A stretch of DNA of 43,156 bases from an uncultured Ruminococcus sp. (GTDB lineage Bacteria > Bacillota > Clostridia > Oscillospirales > Acutalibacteraceae): contig CADCKR010000032.1 in the NCBI GenBank assembly GCA_902802105.1, positions 1 through 43,156 on the forward strand, written 5' to 3'. The position numbers and the translations under genes are program-made. Below are positions 43,128-43,156 of the stretch, in pieces. The notes below the pieces were generated by a model. That model did no database searches and had not been told where the DNA came from. It saw nothing but the letters and a program-made list of their open reading frames with translations. The stretch's first letter is position 1; every line of letters begins with the position of its first letter.

Positions 43128-43156
43128 ATGAGCAGAGTTGTAAAGAGGAGACTATA
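43128..43156 (+). CDS. Start of a gene cut by the right edge
   Basis: AAAGGAG (43112-43118) is 9 nt before ATG 43128. Only nine codons (MSRVVKRRL) are visible, so the product cannot be named. The strong promoter upstream supports it as real. Confidence 0.6.

Overview
The window looks like chromosomal DNA of a spore-forming, low-to-mid GC Gram-positive of the Clostridia, most likely a Ruminococcus-type member of the Oscillospiraceae. The basis is gene content and style, not a database match: CIRCE/HrcA heat-shock control, strong AGGAGG-type ribosome binding sites, SpoVS, YmdB, a YtaF-type protein and a SpoIIQ-like LytM protein, FabV-type enoyl reductase, lipobox proteins with Ser/Glu linkers, and an extracellular maltodextrin system. 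There are no rRNA or tRNA genes, no CRISPR array, no transposase and no phage genes. About 33 real genes are present. Dispersed palindromic repeats fill several long gaps.

Layout. 1-1.5 kb (+): a partial transglutaminase-like protein and a sirtuin. 1.6-5.4 kb (-): pncB-pncA-recG, a nicotinate salvage pair with the RecG helicase, convergent with the sirtuin. 5.4-6.0 kb: a very AT-rich gene-free stretch holding 16 exact copies of TAC-N5-GTA, mostly 27-28 bp apart, with one GC-richer foldable island. This is the most unusual thing in the window. 6.1-9.3 kb (-): PduL phosphotransacylase, family 4 uracil-DNA glycosylase and a zinc-ribbon membrane protein. 9.5-12.4 kb (+): ymdB, spoVS, fakA. 12.6-15.2 kb (-): a calcium-type P-ATPase. 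15.3-15.5 kb: a palindromic repeat element. 15.7-16.3 kb (+): ytaF.

16.6-24.5 kb (+) is a maltodextrin uptake locus: two tandem copies of a malE-like binding-lipoprotein gene with their own leaders, then malF, malG and a secreted GH13 lipoprotein. Both malE copies are interrupted at the same codon, and copy 1 has an additional 82-bp deletion. No ABC ATPase is encoded here, so a shared MsmX-type ATPase would have to be supplied from elsewhere.

24.6-31.0 kb (-): a TetR regulator, a small HD hydrolase, dnaJ, and the hrcA-grpE-dnaK operon under a sigma-A promoter with a perfect CIRCE. dnaJ is uncoupled, with its own promoter behind the dnaK terminator. 31.0-32.1 kb is a 1.1-kb repeat tract (68-69 bp units plus a 194-bp inverted-repeat element). 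32.1-37.3 kb (-): fabV, another palindromic element, then a run of five genes (HAD hydrolase, Ala-tRNA(Pro) editing protein, SprT-like protein, RlmA methyltransferase, lipoprotein). 37.7-43.2 kb (+): a Glu/Ser-repeat lipoprotein, the SpoIIQ-like protein, a second copy of the repeat tract, a large unrecognised surface protein, a phosphoglycolate-phosphatase-like HAD protein, queH, and the first codons of one more gene behind a near-consensus promoter.
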